Source: an uncultured Dorea sp.
GTDB taxonomy: Bacteria > Bacillota > Clostridia > Lachnospirales > Lachnospiraceae
NCBI GenBank assembly: GCA_910587575.1
Contig: CAJULU010000006.1
Span: forward strand, 19,541-83,540
DNA: 64,000 bases
Reading direction: 5' to 3'
The notes under the pieces are model-generated. The model was not told the DNA's origin and searched no databases. It was given only the letters and a program-made list of their open reading frames with translations. The translations under genes and the position numbers were made by a program. Shown here in pieces: positions 17,269 to 25,941 of this stretch; position 1 is the stretch's first letter; every line of letters begins with the position of its first letter.

Positions 17269-17950
17269 GATATTGATTGTGGAAGATGAAGAGGCCATTG
17301 CAGATCTGGAGAAGGATTATCTGGAACTGAGCGGGTTTAAGGTGGAGGTTGCCAATGACGGGGAGACGGGTCTTTCCAAGGCGCTGAACGAGGATTATGA
17401 TATGTATATCCTGGATTTGATGCTGCCGGGAATTGACGGGTTCGATATCTGCCGCCAGATAAGGGACGTGAAGAATACGCCGATCATCATGGTTTCGGCC
17501 AAGAAGGATGATATTGACAAGATCCGGGGGCTTGGCCTGGGGGCGGATGATTATATGACAAAGCCCTTCAGCCCCAGCGAACTGGTGGCCCGGGTGAAGG
17601 CACACCTGGCCAGATACGACCGCCTGACCGGAAGTGCGGTGGAGGCCAACAAGGTCATTGAGATCCGGGGGCTTAAGATCGACACCACGGCGAGAAGAGT
17701 ATGGATTAACGGGGAGGAGAGGACGTTTACGACCAAGGAATTCGACCTTCTGACCTTCCTTGCAAGCCATCCGAACCATGTGTACACGAAGGAGGAGCTG
17801 TTCCGGGAGATCTGGGATATGGAATCTATCGGGGATATTGCGACTGTGACGGTGCATATCAAGAAGATCCGGGAGAAGGTGGAGATGGATACCTCGAATC
17901 CGCAGTATATTGAGACGATATGGGGAGTCGGGTACCGGTTCAAGGTGTAG
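17261..17950 (+). CDS. OmpR/PhoB-family response regulator
   Basis: This is the DNA-binding partner of the kinase encoded just upstream. The 229-residue protein has an N-terminal receiver domain with acidic pocket EDEE at residues 8-11, phospho-acceptor Asp52 in YILDLMLPG, and the conserved Lys in TKPFSP near residue 104. A C-terminal winged helix follows (TTKEFDLLTFLASHPNHVYT ... WGVGYRFK). The ATG overlaps the kinase stop region, so the pair is cotranslated. Target genes are not known. Confidence 0.95.
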   Translation: MSKILIVEDEEAIADLEKDYLELSGFKVEVANDGETGLSKALNEDYDMYILDLMLPGIDGFDICRQIRDVKNTPIIMVSAKKDDIDKIRGLGLGADDYMTKPFSPSELVARVKAHLARYDRLTGSAVEANKVIEIRGLKIDTTARRVWINGEERTFTTKEFDLLTFLASHPNHVYTKEELFREIWDMESIGDIATVTVHIKKIREKVEMDTSNPQYIETIWGVGYRFKV

Positions 17951-17977
17951 GACGGTGTGAAAGTGTGCGAAAGTAAA

Positions 17978-18034
17978 GGAGCGGCGGCGGACAGGTTATT
18001 TTCTCAGTAATCCTGTCCGCCGCCGCTCCTTATT
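17978..18034. terminator. Strong bidirectional terminator between converging units
   Basis: A perfect 18-base-pair stem has arms at 17978-17995 and 18012-18029, with a 16-base AT-rich loop and T/A-rich flanks on both sides. It separates the plus-strand two-component genes from the minus-strand bile-acid operon that ends at 18043. Confidence 0.93.
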
Positions 18035-18042
18035 TATATGGC

Positions 18043-18561
18043 TTACCCAAGTTCGTTAAACATGATGTAAGAAGGATCATTCTCTTTCGTCTTCCCGCGG
18101 CCATTGTTATAGTCATCGGTATATGAAGGATTGAGCATGAATGAGTTGTCACCCGCAACAATGCGTTTCACGATGACCCATCTGCCGTCGCGTTTCTCCC
18201 ATTTGTCAATGTCACGGCAGTGGGCCAGCACCGTAAAGGTGGGTTTCTTCGCCTTGTTGCGGTATTTACATGCGGCATGCATATAGGTCTCGCTGACAGC
18301 CGTTGTGCCATCCTCGCTTAATTTGATCAGGACGTTGGTCATCATGTGGTGGGTGGAGATCATCATCTTTGTATGCATCTTCAGCATCATATCAATGAAG
18401 CCTCTGCCGGTTCCCTTGTAGGTGGGACCATAGTCCACTTCCGAATCCTCGGCAAAAATCGTATATCCCAGATCAAAATCAATCCTGTCCAATGCACGGC
18501 AGTAAGTATAAATCTGGTCACGTATTTTATCCTTCTCGATTAAAATTTCCAAATCAGTCAT
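18043..18561 (-). CDS. NTF2-fold (SnoaL-like) protein, candidate bile-acid/steroid dehydratase
   Basis: This 172-residue cytosolic protein has the NTF2/SnoaL fold used by BaiE, scytalone dehydratase and ketosteroid isomerase. It keeps the active-site pattern of BaiE: Tyr20-x4-Asp25 in YTYCRALD, His71/His72 in STHHMMTN, and an Arg (Arg133) in the WVIVKRIV strand. Overall similarity to BaiE is low. It is the last gene of the minus-strand operon with the CoA transferase, transporter, CoA ligase and SDR, so it probably acts on the same CoA-linked sterol. A second dehydratase (for another hydroxyl position or configuration) or an isomerase is inferred. AAGGTG precedes the start. Confidence 0.72.
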   Translation of the reverse strand: MTDLEILIEKDKIRDQIYTYCRALDRIDFDLGYTIFAEDSEVDYGPTYKGTGRGFIDMMLKMHTKMMISTHHMMTNVLIKLSEDGTTAVSETYMHAACKYRNKAKKPTFTVLAHCRDIDKWEKRDGRWVIVKRIVAGDNSFMLNPSYTDDYNNGRGKTKENDPSYIMFNELG

Positions 18562-18595
18562 ATTTTCACCTTCTTAACTGTCTGTAAATAGGAAT

Positions 18596-19960
18596 TTATT
18601 TCTTCTTCGGCGGATATTCAAGACCGATACGTTTTGCCTGTCTCTCCGGATCCCAGAAGAATCCCCATTCCACAAACAGTTTCTTCTTCGCCGTATCAGC
18701 AGGAGTCCAGGTAACAAGATCCTTGTTCTTATACAGCTTGTCAATCTCTTCCTCGGTGTATCCAAAGCTCTCAAGCACTTCACGGTTATGCTCGCCGAAG
18801 CAGGGAGCAGAAGCAACAATCTGAGAAGGATTCTTCTTGAAGATATTGGTTATGCCGATTCCTTTCATCTTGCCGAAGCACTGATCTTCCCATTCAACCA
18901 GGTTCTCACGGGCTTCAAACTGCGGATCCTTCTCAATATCTGCAGGACCATAAGCTCTCTGGCAGGGAACGCCGGCTTTACCGAAGATTTCCTCCAGTTC
19001 ATCACAGGTGTGGGAAGCACAGAACTCTTCACACAGCTGCTCTGCCTTCTTTCCGCGGGGATCGTAAAGCGGTAATCCGGTGCAGTCCTTCGGAATATCA
19101 GAACCCGGAGCGCCTGGCTTGCCCATGCCGATAATCGGATATCCGCGGGTAACAGGTCCCTGGCCGGTAATGGCAACAAACATGGAACCGCCGTCTTTGG
19201 TATCATAGAAGGAGAAGCAGGCTGCCATATCACTCTTGTTACCGGTACGGTACGGAACAGGCTCGCCCTGTTTCGGATAGCCATTATTGAACCACTTAGC
19301 CGGGTAGTTGTCAAGCAGACGGAACATGGTATCGTACTGTGCAACGTCACAGGAATCGCCTTCGCCGGTACGCAGAGCGTGAATGTAACCGGAAAGAGCA
19401 ACCATGCAGGCGTTATATGCAGTCACATAATCTGACAGGTATGGATTCACCTTCAGCGGGCTGGAGGTAGGCGTCTCGCCGTTCAGATACATATAGCCGC
19501 CCATTGCCTGGCCGGATACGTCGTAGGACGGTTTGTCCTTGGAAGGACCGAACTGGCCGTAACCGGATACATGCACGATAGACAGAGCCTTATTGCGCTC
19601 CCAGCAGGATTCATCCGTAATACCGCGCTTCTCGTAGGAACCAGGTCTTCCGGCTTCAATCCAGATATCCGCCCATTCAATACACTTATAGAAAATCTTC
19701 CGTCCGGAAGGTTTTGCGGTGTTGATGGTAATGGAAAATTCATTACGGTGATTCTGGGACCATGAAAGAGTTCCGCGGGTCTGGCAGGCGATGGTGGGAG
19801 CCTCAGCCTGAAGAACTTTTGCACCCATCTCAGCCATCAGACTGCCTGCGAATGGTCCGGCAATGTTCGTACCGGAGATGAATACTTTTACGCCCTGCAG
19901 AACGCCGAAATCAGGGTATTCATTGAACTTCTGGGTTAATTTGTTGTTGATTTCTTTCAT
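18596..19960 (-). CDS. baiF: Class III CoA transferase, BaiF/BaiK type
   Basis: This moves CoA between bile-acid thioesters, recycling CoA from the reduced product to a new substrate without using ATP. The 454-residue protein is a family III (CaiB/BaiF) transferase: ISGTNIAGPFAGSLMAEMGA near residue 28, IVHVSGYGQFGP near 128, and GEGDSCDVAQYD with the probable catalytic Asp205. The SGTNIAGP, QNHRNEFS and NPYLSD segments agree with my memory of C. scindens BaiF. It is somewhat longer than BaiF (426) and close to the reported 49-kDa BaiK, so it could be either. It lies 40 bases after the MFS gene in the same operon. Confidence 0.85.
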   Translation of the reverse strand: MKEINNKLTQKFNEYPDFGVLQGVKVFISGTNIAGPFAGSLMAEMGAKVLQAEAPTIACQTRGTLSWSQNHRNEFSITINTAKPSGRKIFYKCIEWADIWIEAGRPGSYEKRGITDESCWERNKALSIVHVSGYGQFGPSKDKPSYDVSGQAMGGYMYLNGETPTSSPLKVNPYLSDYVTAYNACMVALSGYIHALRTGEGDSCDVAQYDTMFRLLDNYPAKWFNNGYPKQGEPVPYRTGNKSDMAACFSFYDTKDGGSMFVAITGQGPVTRGYPIIGMGKPGAPGSDIPKDCTGLPLYDPRGKKAEQLCEEFCASHTCDELEEIFGKAGVPCQRAYGPADIEKDPQFEARENLVEWEDQCFGKMKGIGITNIFKKNPSQIVASAPCFGEHNREVLESFGYTEEEIDKLYKNKDLVTWTPADTAKKKLFVEWGFFWDPERQAKRIGLEYPPKKK

Positions 19961-20000
19961 AGTAGTTTTCCTTTCTTTATGTTATTTAATAAGTTCTGAT

Positions 20001-21281
20001 TTATTCATCCCCCTGGGGATATTTTGCCTGCAGTTTCTCTCCGCCGCTGATTGCTCCGGATACGGCAAGGAACAGGAGAACGGCGATTACCATGTAGAAA
20101 ATCCATGTAACGCCATAGCCTGCGATTCCCTGGATAATGGAGGTCAGTACGGAACCGAATGCTGCGCCGATCAGGAAGAACAGGTTTGCAAAAGCGTAAA
20201 TGCCTGCGTAATCCTTTGTACCGAATACCTTGGACATCAATACCGCCGGAAGAACCTTTGGAAGGAACATTGCAATGGCGAAGAAGATGGAATATCCAAA
20301 AACAAGCATGGTCGTGCCGGTTACAGAGTAAGCATAAAGGCTTGCCAGACCGATGATGACCAGTACCGCCGCACCGAGAACGGTCTTGCGGATACCCATC
20401 TTATCCATCAGAGCGCCGCCGCCCACCATACCTACGATGGAGACAACGGAGTAGACAGAAAGTACGGTTCCCTGGAGTTTTCCGCCGTCATCTGCGATGG
20501 ATGTAACAAAGTTCGGAACATGGGTGGTAACGCCTGCGGAGAGGATACCGATACAGAGAACAACCCCAAGTACACAGAACCATGCGCTGGACTTTGTAGC
20601 GACTTTCTTGGATACGCCAATCCATGCATTGGACTGTGCCTGCTTACTGTCCGCCGAATCCTCTTTCCTGCCGGTACGGTATGGTTCTGTGCCATACTCT
20701 GCCGGAGAACGCTTTACCAGGAAAAGTGACGTAATTACCATCACTACGCCTACAGCGCCTGCAGAGAATAACATGGCTGTCTTCCATCCGGTCTCGCCGG
20801 AAGAGATGAAGCTGGAAATAACCGGTGACCATACGGCGCCGCCCAGTCCGCCGCCGGCATAGGCGATTGACATCATGGTTGCGCGCTTATCCTCAAACCA
20901 TGCGGTAACAAGCATGGAGATCGGGAGCTGTGTCAGACCTGCCAGGAAGACGTTGGCAATACCGAAGATCAGATAGAACTGCCAGATTGCCGTACAGAAA
21001 GTGGCAACTACCCAGCACACACAGGTTCCAATGCTCATGATGAGCATCATAATCTTCATATTTTTTTTCTGATATAACCCGGCAATTACCATGGCGCCGA
21101 TTGCGCTGGCAAAGGAGGCGATCAGATTCACCAGTGACCATGCCGTAATATCAAATCCCAGGTTTTTACAAACCGGAGCCATATACAGTGAGAAGCAGTT
21201 GCCCATGATTCCGGTCGGTATAAATGACAGGATAAATGCTGCAGCAAGAACCCCCCAGCCTTTAAACTTTTTACTCTCCAT
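20001..21281 (-). CDS. MFS transporter, OFA (oxalate/formate antiporter)-like, candidate bile-acid carrier
   Basis: A 426-residue membrane protein with about 12 hydrophobic segments and a charged central loop near residues 205-230. Its start overlaps the end of the CoA ligase gene by 11 bases, with GAAAGGAG upstream, so it is cotranslated. Position in the operon suggests import of the sterol substrate or export of the product. It is not the 14-segment BaiG carrier of the classic bai operon: length and sequence differ, and the pattern of small residues looks like the monocarboxylate/OFA branch of MFS. Substrate is inferred only from context. Confidence 0.8.
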   Translation of the reverse strand: MESKKFKGWGVLAAAFILSFIPTGIMGNCFSLYMAPVCKNLGFDITAWSLVNLIASFASAIGAMVIAGLYQKKNMKIMMLIMSIGTCVCWVVATFCTAIWQFYLIFGIANVFLAGLTQLPISMLVTAWFEDKRATMMSIAYAGGGLGGAVWSPVISSFISSGETGWKTAMLFSAGAVGVVMVITSLFLVKRSPAEYGTEPYRTGRKEDSADSKQAQSNAWIGVSKKVATKSSAWFCVLGVVLCIGILSAGVTTHVPNFVTSIADDGGKLQGTVLSVYSVVSIVGMVGGGALMDKMGIRKTVLGAAVLVIIGLASLYAYSVTGTTMLVFGYSIFFAIAMFLPKVLPAVLMSKVFGTKDYAGIYAFANLFFLIGAAFGSVLTSIIQGIAGYGVTWIFYMVIAVLLFLAVSGAISGGEKLQAKYPQGDE

Positions 21282-22836
21282 TTTTTTCTCCTTTCAGATA
21301 TGAACTGTTGTTTAAATGTTGCTCTACGAGTTTACTGCGGACGATCTTGCCGTTTTCATTGCGTGGAATTTCATCCACGAACTCAAAAGATTTCGGTATT
21401 TTATAAGGAGGCAGGTAATTCAGTGCAAATTTGATCAGCGTCTTCTCCTGAATGGGGCCGTCTGCTTCAATCACGGCATGGATGCGATGTCCCCACTCCG
21501 GGTCGGGAAGTCCGATCACAACTGCCTCTACCACCTTTTTTGATTTTTTTAACACCGTTTCAATCTCCGCGGCAAATACGTTCTCACCGCCGGTAACGAT
21601 CATTCCGCTGCGTCTGTCTGTAAAGTACAGATAGCCTTCCTCGTCTACATATCCGACATCGCCCACGCTTTTGAAGCCATTCTCATCGCTTTCGAGAGGG
21701 GGGACATTGATGTATTTGATCCTGGGGGCATTCCCGTTCCAGGACATATAGATATTGCCGATCTCTCCGGCCGGAAGTTCCTGACCTTCCTCGTCACGGA
21801 TCGAGATTGAGCCGCAGGGCATTCTGCCAATGCTGCCTTCGTGAGTGAGCCATTCATCCCCTCGTATATAGGTAATTCCCACACATTCGGTCATGGAATA
21901 GATCTCATATACCTTTTCCGGCGGAATGATACGGAACCATTCCCGTTTCAGGTCGGCAGAGCAGACGCCGCCGGTATGGCAGAGCACCTTAAGGCTGGCC
22001 AGGTCTTCCGGATGAAAATCCGGCAGCTTGATGATCCGCTGCATCAGCGTAGGAACTAACTGTACATACTCGATCTGGTATCTCTTTATTAATGCCACGA
22101 TTGATTTTGCATCAAGACACGAAGGCATATAAAGAGTATTTCCGCAGTAAAGTCCGTTAAAAGTTACGGAATGGGGCGCACCATGAAAGAGCGGGCCGGC
22201 AAGCAGCTGCCGCATCTCAAAATTCATGCCGGAAAGTGTGAACCAGGTCTGAAGGCCTTCGTCACTTTCGCCGGCCGGCATATCCTGCTGAACGACTTTG
22301 GTTTTCCCGGTGGTGCCGCCGGTGCAGTTAGCCAGATTGGGGACTGCAAGGACATCCGGCGGCATCTCTTCCGGATAAGTCCTGCATAACTCTTTCAGCT
22401 CATTTGAACTCAGAGCCGTATAACCTGTAGGCTTCCAACGGTTTGTCACCACAAGGGAAGGTGAAACACACTCACATATCTCAAGAAGGTTACGCCGTGG
22501 AACTCTGTCAGATATGGGAACGTAACAGGCGCCCGCTTTCCAGATGCCAAAAGCAAGAGCAATATGGGTAGGAATGTTGGGAAGAGCGACAATGACACTC
22601 TTCCCGGCCCCGATACCCTGTTCCAGAAGATACCACGCAATACGGTTGGAAAGCGTCTCAAGAGTCCGCCAGGTCATGACAGATTCGATATTTTTCGGTG
22701 AGACGTATACGATTGCGGGAGCGTCCGGTTTGACTCCTGCGATGTTGGCCAGCTGAGCTCCGGGAGTAAAAAAACTGTTCTCACTATGATTAAAAATATT
22801 AAAGTGTGACGTACGCACGGCGTTTAGCCCTCTCAT
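21271..22836 (-). CDS. baiB: Bile acid-CoA ligase, BaiB type
   Basis: This activates a C24 bile acid to its CoA thioester with ATP, the entry step of 7-dehydroxylation. The 521-residue adenylate-forming enzyme has the phosphate-binding CTGGTTGKTKVV, the YSMTECVGITYIRGDEW segment, the hinge/A8 region FTDRRSGMIVTGGENVFAAE, and the C-terminal catalytic Lys in NENGKIVRSK. Segments such as GPLFHGAPHS, CHTGGVCS and RGDEW match what I recall of C. scindens BaiB (520 residues). GGGAGAG precedes ATG. It is the second gene of the operon, 43 bases after the SDR. Other sterol acids could be the substrate. Confidence 0.88.
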   Translation of the reverse strand: MRGLNAVRTSHFNIFNHSENSFFTPGAQLANIAGVKPDAPAIVYVSPKNIESVMTWRTLETLSNRIAWYLLEQGIGAGKSVIVALPNIPTHIALAFGIWKAGACYVPISDRVPRRNLLEICECVSPSLVVTNRWKPTGYTALSSNELKELCRTYPEEMPPDVLAVPNLANCTGGTTGKTKVVQQDMPAGESDEGLQTWFTLSGMNFEMRQLLAGPLFHGAPHSVTFNGLYCGNTLYMPSCLDAKSIVALIKRYQIEYVQLVPTLMQRIIKLPDFHPEDLASLKVLCHTGGVCSADLKREWFRIIPPEKVYEIYSMTECVGITYIRGDEWLTHEGSIGRMPCGSISIRDEEGQELPAGEIGNIYMSWNGNAPRIKYINVPPLESDENGFKSVGDVGYVDEEGYLYFTDRRSGMIVTGGENVFAAEIETVLKKSKKVVEAVVIGLPDPEWGHRIHAVIEADGPIQEKTLIKFALNYLPPYKIPKSFEFVDEIPRNENGKIVRSKLVEQHLNNSSYLKGEKNGE

Positions 22837-22879
22837 TTCTCTCCCGTATTTCGGAGCATTTTTCTAAAATGTAATCTGA

Positions 22880-23647
22880 TTAGCCTGCAACGTTGGCCGG
22901 TCTGTATCCGCCGTCTACCGGAAGTGTAACTCCTGTGATATAGGAAGCTGCACTGGAGGAGAGGAAGAGGATCGCATCAGCGATTACCTGCGGATCACCA
23001 ATCTTACGAAGCGGGATTCCTGCTGCAAGGTTCTTCTTGGCAAACGGAGGAACCGTAGCAAGAAGCTGTGTATCAATGACGCCAGGTGCAACCGCATTCA
23101 CGCGGATTCCGGCATATGCCTGCTCCCATGCCATAGACTGTGTGAATGCAATCACGCCGGCCTTGGATACCGGGTACGGGCAGCCGCAGCCTGCTCCGTA
23201 GATACCTGCTACGGAAGCGGTGTTCACGATACAGCCCTTGGTCTTCTTGAGCATCTTGATGGCATACTTGGTCATGTTGAACGTACCCTTGATGTTGGTA
23301 TCCATGACATAATCCCACTGGGACTGTTTCATCTTGTGGATCGGAATGCTGCTGTCCACGCCGGCATTGTTTACAAGAACGTCAAGCTGTCCCCACATCT
23401 CTTCGATCTCGGCATAAAGCTCCTGGGCTGCCTTGTAATCTGTAAGAGTGATTGCTTTGTGCTTGAATTCATAGTCAGGATTGATGGACTTTAATTCTTC
23501 AAGCTGCTTGGAAACATCCTCGCCCTCTTTTCCTAAGAAATATACCTTGGCGCCTGCTGCAAGAAATGACTTAACTGTAGCATATCCGATCCCTGTAGTT
23601 CCTCCGGTAACTAATACCACTTTTCCCTTAAATTCGTTTTCAAACAT
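22880..23647 (-). CDS. Short-chain dehydrogenase, BaiA/BaiL type (3-hydroxysteroid dehydrogenase candidate)
   Basis: This is a 255-residue classical SDR with cofactor motif TGGTTGIG near residue 12, NNAGVDSS, and a catalytic Ser in VNTASVAGIYG plus YPVSK. It ends PVDGGYRPANVAG, close to the VDGAYRP end of BaiA. In the bai pathway BaiA oxidises the 3-alpha-hydroxyl of the CoA-linked bile acid to a ketone; the size also fits the 27-kDa BaiL. ATG 23647 has AAAGGAG 9-10 bases upstream; a longer in-frame start at 23683 lacks one. It is the first gene of the operon that continues with baiB, the transporter, baiF and the NTF2-fold gene. Confidence 0.8.
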   Translation of the reverse strand: MFENEFKGKVVLVTGGTTGIGYATVKSFLAAGAKVYFLGKEGEDVSKQLEELKSINPDYEFKHKAITLTDYKAAQELYAEIEEMWGQLDVLVNNAGVDSSIPIHKMKQSQWDYVMDTNIKGTFNMTKYAIKMLKKTKGCIVNTASVAGIYGAGCGCPYPVSKAGVIAFTQSMAWEQAYAGIRVNAVAPGVIDTQLLATVPPFAKKNLAAGIPLRKIGDPQVIADAILFLSSSAASYITGVTLPVDGGYRPANVAG

Positions 23648-23895
23648 GATTGAATCTCCTTTCGTTTTTGGTTTCCGGAGCATTCCCGTTGCCCCGGAAG
23701 ATCATCACCGATACGTTAGTTCAATGAATGGTAATATTTTAACATTTTTTTTGCGGGTTCAGTAAATGGATAATTGTATTTTTATACAAATCAAATAGAC
23801 AAAAAGTGAGATTCTATAGTCGAAATGACGGACAAATGAAAATGTAAAAAAAGAAAGCTTCTGTGATAAGAACAATTTTCACAAAAGCCTTCCGT
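23648..23895 (-). promoter_or_regulatory. Promoter region of the SDR-baiB-MFS-baiF operon, with an 11-base element
   Basis: This AT-rich region precedes the first operon gene on the minus strand. A TTAAAA/TAAAAT -10-like sequence lies at about 23737-23743 on that strand. The plus-strand sequence ACCGATACGTT at 23707-23717 recurs exactly at 28818-28828 in the baiH/baiCD divergent region and may be a shared operator. It also contains the terminator of the upstream regulator gene. Confidence 0.4.
23853..23892 (-). terminator. Terminator of the regulator unit
   Basis: Read on the minus strand, an imperfect 13-14 base stem (arms 23879-23892 and 23853-23866) is followed by a run of seven T residues, directly after the cupin gene stop. 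Confidence 0.8.
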
Positions 23896-24456
23896 TTATT
23901 TTGTTTTTTTTTCGACGGGCGTAAAATACTCTTTTGACATCTCGTCCGTAATAATGCCCAGAAAATTCATCATGTAACAGAAGCAGAGCTGGATGCTGTC
24001 TCCGGCTTTGCTCTTTGCCTCATCTAACAATCCGTTCATAGAGTCGTTGGCAATCTGGGCCAGCAGTCCCTTTAAGTATACCACCGGGGGCTGTGACGGA
24101 ATGGAAAAATTCTCGTATTTGAGATATGGATTAGCAATCATATACATATAAGTTCCGCTGTTCATACGTGCTTCCGCAATTTCAAGCTCCGACCGTCTGG
24201 CCGGCAGCAGCCGGTAACGGTGGAAGGGTCCCAGATTAATCAGAGTATTGGGACGTAACCTGTATTCCAGACCGTTCACGCTTAATGTCCCTGTGCCGCT
24301 GCGTATCAGAAAAAAAGTCTGATCCCGGTTATTGGCATAGGACATGGGATTCTTGATACAACGGAGTTCTGCGTGGACGCTCTCCGGCAGCACGTTATTG
24401 GCAAAATAATCGTGGGCGCCGGAGAAAACCGTGCGGTTATTATTTTCTTTCTGCAT
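23896..24456 (-). CDS. Cupin-domain protein, AraC sensor-like without a DNA-binding domain
   Basis: This is a 186-residue protein. The N-terminal 100 residues look like the AraC-type cupin sensor domain (FLIRSGTGTLSVNGLEYRL, then NTLINLGPFHRYRLLP) and are comparable with the sensor domain of the gene upstream. The C-terminal part is helical and contains no AraC helix-turn-helix. ATG 24456 has AGAGGAG upstream and lies 16 bases after the AraC gene, so the two are cotranscribed. I infer a ligand-sensing partner or inhibitor of the regulator. It could also be a truncated AraC protein that lost its DNA-binding part. Confidence 0.7.
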   Translation of the reverse strand: MQKENNNRTVFSGAHDYFANNVLPESVHAELRCIKNPMSYANNRDQTFFLIRSGTGTLSVNGLEYRLRPNTLINLGPFHRYRLLPARRSELEIAEARMNSGTYMYMIANPYLKYENFSIPSQPPVVYLKGLLAQIANDSMNGLLDEAKSKAGDSIQLCFCYMMNFLGIITDEMSKEYFTPVEKKTK

Positions 24457-24472
24457 GATACTCCTCTGCTTT

Positions 24473-25738
24473 CTAAGTAATCTGACTGTCTGTTCCCTGT
24501 GTGTCCTGTTCTGCCTTGCGACGCTGCTTTCGGAATTCCCCTGGCGAGAGACCGTTGATGCTGAAGAATACCCGTGCCATGGTGCGGTCTGATCCGAATC
24601 CGGATTCAATGGCAATATCCATGATCGGAAGATTCGTTGTCGTCAGAAGAGACTCCGCATAACGGACACGCAGCAGGGACAGGATCTCTTTGTAACTGGA
24701 ATTGAGTCGGGTCTTGAACTGAATGCGCAGGATGTTCTTTGAGGTATAAAGATCCCGGGTTACGCTCTTGGAGTCAATGGGCTCGGTCATATTCTCATAC
24801 AGATAGCTGACGGCAGAAATCAGCGTCTCGCTCATGATGGTTCCGCGGTAGATCCGTCCGTCCTTTCCGTCGCTGACCATCTGGTTCAGATAGGTCTGAG
24901 GCGTCATGCCTGTCATGGTCTTAAAGCGGCGGAAGAAAGTAATCTCTTCATTAAAGCCGGATATTGACGAAATATAGTCAAAAGATAGGCTGTCGTAGAG
25001 AAAGTAAGCCATTGCATGGGCCAGTCGCATACGGTTCAGGTAATGGTTGAAATTCAGTCCGGTAGCCACAAGAAGCGCATGATTAAGTGAAGATTCATCG
25101 GAAGTCGGACAGACCACCTTTACAACGTCCGAAATCGTCAGAGGCGCAGTACTGTGTGCGGCGATATAAAGGCTCGCTTTTCTGCTCAGAGGAAAGGAGT
25201 CAAATCTGTATGTCGTCTTTTTGCTTTTGGCAAATCGGTTATATAGAAGTTCAATCTGCCGCAGAAATGAACTGCGGATTACGGTCGAACCATAAGTATT
25301 CTTTTTGCTTAACTTATGAAACTGCTCAAACAGACGCACAATCTGTTCCACTTCTGCACCCTCGGGTCCGATGACGGGAAGATTGTTGACAACCTCCAGT
25401 TCCATAGTCGGGGAAATCTTGTTAAATGAATAATAGTTCAGCAGCTGATAATCATAAGAGCACACCCACAGATAAAGCTGGCTGCCGAAATCCGGGCAGA
25501 TGGTAAGCACCTGCGAGCACTGGATCCATGACACACAACCAGGCTGGACTGAAAATTCTTCTCCATTTATTATAAAATTACCATGTCCTTTTCTCACAAG
25601 AATGAAATAACTGTCGAATTCCATGACAGGGAACATCTCATCGCTTACCGTGTGCTTCTGCAGCTTAAGATACTTGTCCGGGCCGCAGAAAATCCCGTTC
25701 CTCGGGAGTTCGCACAAAGGACGGATCTTTCTTTTCAA
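24473..25738 (-). CDS. AraC-family regulator with two tandem DNA-binding domains
   Basis: This 421-residue protein has an N-terminal cupin sensor (about 1-150; FILVRKGHGNFIINGEEF, QPGCVSWIQCSQ), then two successive AraC-type helix-turn-helix modules. The first (about 188-290) ends FRRFKTMTGMTPQTYLNQM. The second (about 300-408) contains PIMDIAIESGFGSDRTMARV and ends NGLSPGEFRKQRR. Each ends in the usual second-helix signature (F-x-x-x-x-G-x-x-P-x-x-[FY]). Ordinary AraC proteins have one such module and about 290 residues. Its location inside the bile-acid locus suggests it controls the bai promoters; AraC/XylS genes (barA, barB) have been reported next to bai operons. Confidence 0.85.
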   Translation of the reverse strand: MKRKIRPLCELPRNGIFCGPDKYLKLQKHTVSDEMFPVMEFDSYFILVRKGHGNFIINGEEFSVQPGCVSWIQCSQVLTICPDFGSQLYLWVCSYDYQLLNYYSFNKISPTMELEVVNNLPVIGPEGAEVEQIVRLFEQFHKLSKKNTYGSTVIRSSFLRQIELLYNRFAKSKKTTYRFDSFPLSRKASLYIAAHSTAPLTISDVVKVVCPTSDESSLNHALLVATGLNFNHYLNRMRLAHAMAYFLYDSLSFDYISSISGFNEEITFFRRFKTMTGMTPQTYLNQMVSDGKDGRIYRGTIMSETLISAVSYLYENMTEPIDSKSVTRDLYTSKNILRIQFKTRLNSSYKEILSLLRVRYAESLLTTTNLPIMDIAIESGFGSDRTMARVFFSINGLSPGEFRKQRRKAEQDTQGTDSQIT

Positions 25739-25893
25739 AATACTGTGTCACTCCTTTAAAATCCATTGTAAAAATGTCGAAAATTATCGTTTCTGCTTAT
25801 ATAAGAGATTATCATATAATAGGGGTGAAATCAATGAATTGTCCAAAAAAAAAATATGATTTTCCTGCCAGATGAAAAAAACAGAAATAAAAA

Positions 25894-25927
25894 AAGACCG
25901 CAGAAGCCTGTGAAAGACTGCGGTCTT
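25894..25927 (-). terminator. Terminator after baiI
   Basis: A perfect 10-pair stem has arms aagaccgcag (25894-25903) and ctgcggtctt (25918-25927). Read on the minus strand it is followed by a T-rich run. It lies 14 bases downstream of the baiI stop. Confidence 0.9.
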
Positions 25928-25941
25928 AAGCATATTCTGTG

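Noticed and set aside
20001..21281. Calling the MFS gene baiG
   Set aside because: Length, number of membrane segments and sequence differ from BaiG; only the position in a bai-type operon is similar.
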